DNA from: Chthonomonas sp. UBA1950
GTDB taxonomy: Bacteria; Armatimonadota; Fimbriimonadia; Fimbriimonadales; Fimbriimonadaceae
Assembly (NCBI GenBank): GCA_002336105.1
Contig: DDEQ01000021.1
Location: forward strand, 1-7,472
Reading direction: 5' to 3'
Length of the DNA stretch: 7,472 nucleotides
Under the pieces are notes generated by a model, which saw only the letters and a program-made list of their open reading frames with translations, was not told the origin of the DNA and ran no database searches. The number at the start of each line of letters is the position of its first letter. Position 1 is the stretch's first letter. Below, piece after piece: positions 6,337 through 7,472 of the stretch. The position numbers and the translations under genes were made by a program.

Positions 6337-6489
6337 CAGGGGGAGGGGTCTAGGTGATCGATTGGCGTTTATCGAACCACGATAGAAGCTTTCCACGCTC
6401 ATATATGTCTTTGACCCATCTATTTACCAGTCAACCACTAAACGAGTTACTTTGCCTGCGGCAACCTTACTAGGCTACACTTTATGCAA

Positions 6490-7227
6490 TCATACTGCGC
6501 CAACTAATCCAAGATTAGCAAGTGCCGCAACCGGATCAGCGGTTGTTGTAAGAGCCCGACCGATCACAAGGTAATTTGCTCCCAGAGAGATCGCCTGAGC
6601 GGGTGTACCCACTCGCTTCTGATCATGTACATCTCCATCTGGGAGCCGAATCCCAGGCGTCACGATGACTCCGCTAGTTCCGATAGCTTTGCGAATTGCA
6701 GACACTTCGTGCGACGAACAAACGACACCGTCGAGATCACATTCGCAAGCCAACTTACTCAATTGGACCATGTGTTCTTCGATCGTGCGGTTTACAGCGA
6801 GGTGATCGGTCAAAGTGTGCTGATCGAGAGATGTTAAAACGGATACCCCAACCAATAGCGGACGAGAATCTTCACTTGACGATGCCGCCTCTTCAACAGC
6901 GGCAGTTAGCATTGCTGGACCGCCGGCAATATGGAGAGTCATCATCCAAACACCTCGTTTGCAGGCTTCACTAACTGCCTTACCAACCGTGTTTGGGATG
7001 TCGTGGAATTTCAAGTCAAGAAAGATGCGATTCGCGCCCGCATCACGAAGTCGGTCGATGACATCAAGACCGTAAGGCAAAGTCAACGCATAGTTGATCT
7101 TGAAGGCACCGACATGCGACGAAAGGGTTCGCACCGTCTTCAGGGCCTCATCGAGATCCCCTGTGTCTAGTGCGCAGATAATTTTGCGATTTGTAGTCTC
7201 CATGGCCGCCTGTTGGATCATTGTCAT
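6490..7227 (-). CDS. pyrF: Orotidine 5'-phosphate decarboxylase
   Basis: Catalyses the last step of UMP synthesis, the decarboxylation of OMP to UMP, in the cytoplasm. It is a 245-residue TIM-barrel protein of normal length (230-245). Visible motifs are CALD with D21, AFKINY with K43, and the catalytic signature FLDLKFHDIPNTV with D71, K73 and D76. The phosphate-binding end has TPGIR (190-194), QKR (203-205) and VIGRALT (221-227). The start is ambiguous. ATG 7227 has no Shine-Dalgarno. ATG 7221 is two codons in. ATG 7203 (METTNRKIICALD, 237 residues) has AGGCGG just upstream and fits the usual family start close to the first strand. A -10-like TATATT (plus-strand 7242-7247) serves any of these. 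It is a lone gene, not in a pyrimidine operon within this window, with a terminator about 155 bp after its stop. Confidence 0.96.
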   Translation of the reverse strand: MTMIQQAAMETTNRKIICALDTGDLDEALKTVRTLSSHVGAFKINYALTLPYGLDVIDRLRDAGANRIFLDLKFHDIPNTVGKAVSEACKRGVWMMTLHIAGGPAMLTAAVEEAASSSEDSRPLLVGVSVLTSLDQHTLTDHLAVNRTIEEHMVQLSKLACECDLDGVVCSSHEVSAIRKAIGTSGVIVTPGIRLPDGDVHDQKRVGTPAQAISLGANYLVIGRALTTTADPVAALANLGLVGAV

Positions 7228-7241
7228 AGCTTTTTCAAAAA

Positions 7242-7247
7242 AATATA
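7242..7247 (-). promoter_or_regulatory. Candidate pyrF -10 box
   Basis: The minus strand reads TATATT (5/6 match to TATAAT) in an AT-rich stretch. It would start transcription near 7235, about 8 nt before ATG 7227 or about 32 nt before ATG 7203. No PyrR-type attenuator hairpin fits in so short a leader. Confidence 0.4.
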
Positions 7248-7343
7248 AGAACTTTTACTAACTATTTTTGCGTCTCGGGACTCTTCAAAGTTATGTGCAG
7301 CAAACGTCCTAGGTCCCAGCCTTTAAGTTTTATAAACACAAGC

Positions 7344-7349
7344 TATCAT
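7344..7349 (+). promoter_or_regulatory. Candidate -10 box of the right-edge gene
   Basis: TATCAT (5/6 match to TATAAT) ends 6 nt before the GTG at 7356, again placing the expected transcript start at the start codon. No convincing -35 is seen. Confidence 0.3.
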
Positions 7350-7355
7350 ATTCGA

Positions 7356-7472
7356 GTGAATAAATTAAGCCGATGTTTAGAAATATTAATAATTTCGGCG
7401 TCAGCAGCTTGGGTTATCCTGAGCTTGGCTTTAAGCTTTCGGGCATTGCCAACTGCCTTTTCTGCCAAGCCG
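7356..7472 (+). CDS. Probable start of an exported or membrane protein, cut by window edge
   Basis: An open frame of 39 codons from GTG 7356 runs off the right edge. The translation starts MNKLSRCLEILIIS and continues into a long hydrophobic stretch (ASAAWVILSLALSF), then RALPTAFSAKP. This looks like a signal peptide or signal anchor, with basic residues first, a hydrophobic core, and AFSA as a possible signal-peptidase site. No Shine-Dalgarno is present; a TATCAT box lies 6 nt upstream. A second frame from ATG 7373 is also open to the edge but encodes no hydrophobic segment. No family can be named from this fragment. Confidence 0.45.
   Translation, partial: MNKLSRCLEILIISASAAWVILSLALSFRALPTAFSAKP

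Noticed and set aside
1..7472. CRISPR array, insertion sequence or toxin-antitoxin or defence island
   Set aside because: No regularly spaced repeats, transposase, integrase or recognisable defence gene is visible on either strand.

Overview
This window looks like bacterial chromosome of about 50% GC by eye. It carries ordinary housekeeping genes next to an efflux locus. The RND-type inner-membrane pump implies a two-membrane (Gram-negative type) cell. Several start codons lack a Shine-Dalgarno sequence and sit just behind a -10-like box. The RimO and glyoxalase-fold proteins resemble, from memory, those of deep-branching phyla such as Armatimonadota (Fimbriimonadia). That placement is a low-confidence inference, because no marker here is decisive.

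Layout. (1) 1-2519, minus strand: most of an RND efflux permease, cut by the left edge of the window (839 codons visible). (2) 2568-3179, minus strand: a TetR/AcrR-type repressor just upstream of the pump and read in the same direction. A perfect 7-2-7 palindrome lies in the last codons of tetR, between a plausible -35 and -10, so the pump probably has its own repressible promoter. (3) 3180-3306: a divergent promoter region with overlapping inverted repeats. (4) 3307-3768, plus strand: a small two-helix membrane protein with a C-terminal coiled coil, function unknown. (5) 3999-4433, plus strand: a VOC (glyoxalase-fold) protein. (6) 4434-4864: a perfect 11-bp palindrome, a broken partial copy of a tRNA 3' half, the intact tRNA-Arg(CCU) gene on the minus strand, and the rimO promoter. 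(7) 4865-6265, plus strand: rimO, which methylthiolates ribosomal protein S12. (8) 6304-6336: a strong intrinsic terminator oriented for pyrF. (9) 6490-7227, minus strand: pyrF, OMP decarboxylase of pyrimidine synthesis. (10) 7356 to the right edge, plus strand: the probable start of an exported or membrane protein.

How the genes relate. The tetR-pump pair is the one clear regulatory unit: the repressor presumably senses a compound and releases pump expression. The divergent membrane protein shares its control region with tetR and may belong to the same regulon, but this is not shown. The VOC gene, tRNA-Arg, rimO and pyrF appear to be separate transcription units, with convergent pairs (VOC/tRNA and rimO/pyrF) separated by hairpins. 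No transposase, integrase, CRISPR array or obvious defence system is visible. The most notable features are the operator inside the tetR 3' end, the duplicated tRNA-Arg 3' half with a 20-bp insertion, and the recurring leaderless-type gene starts.
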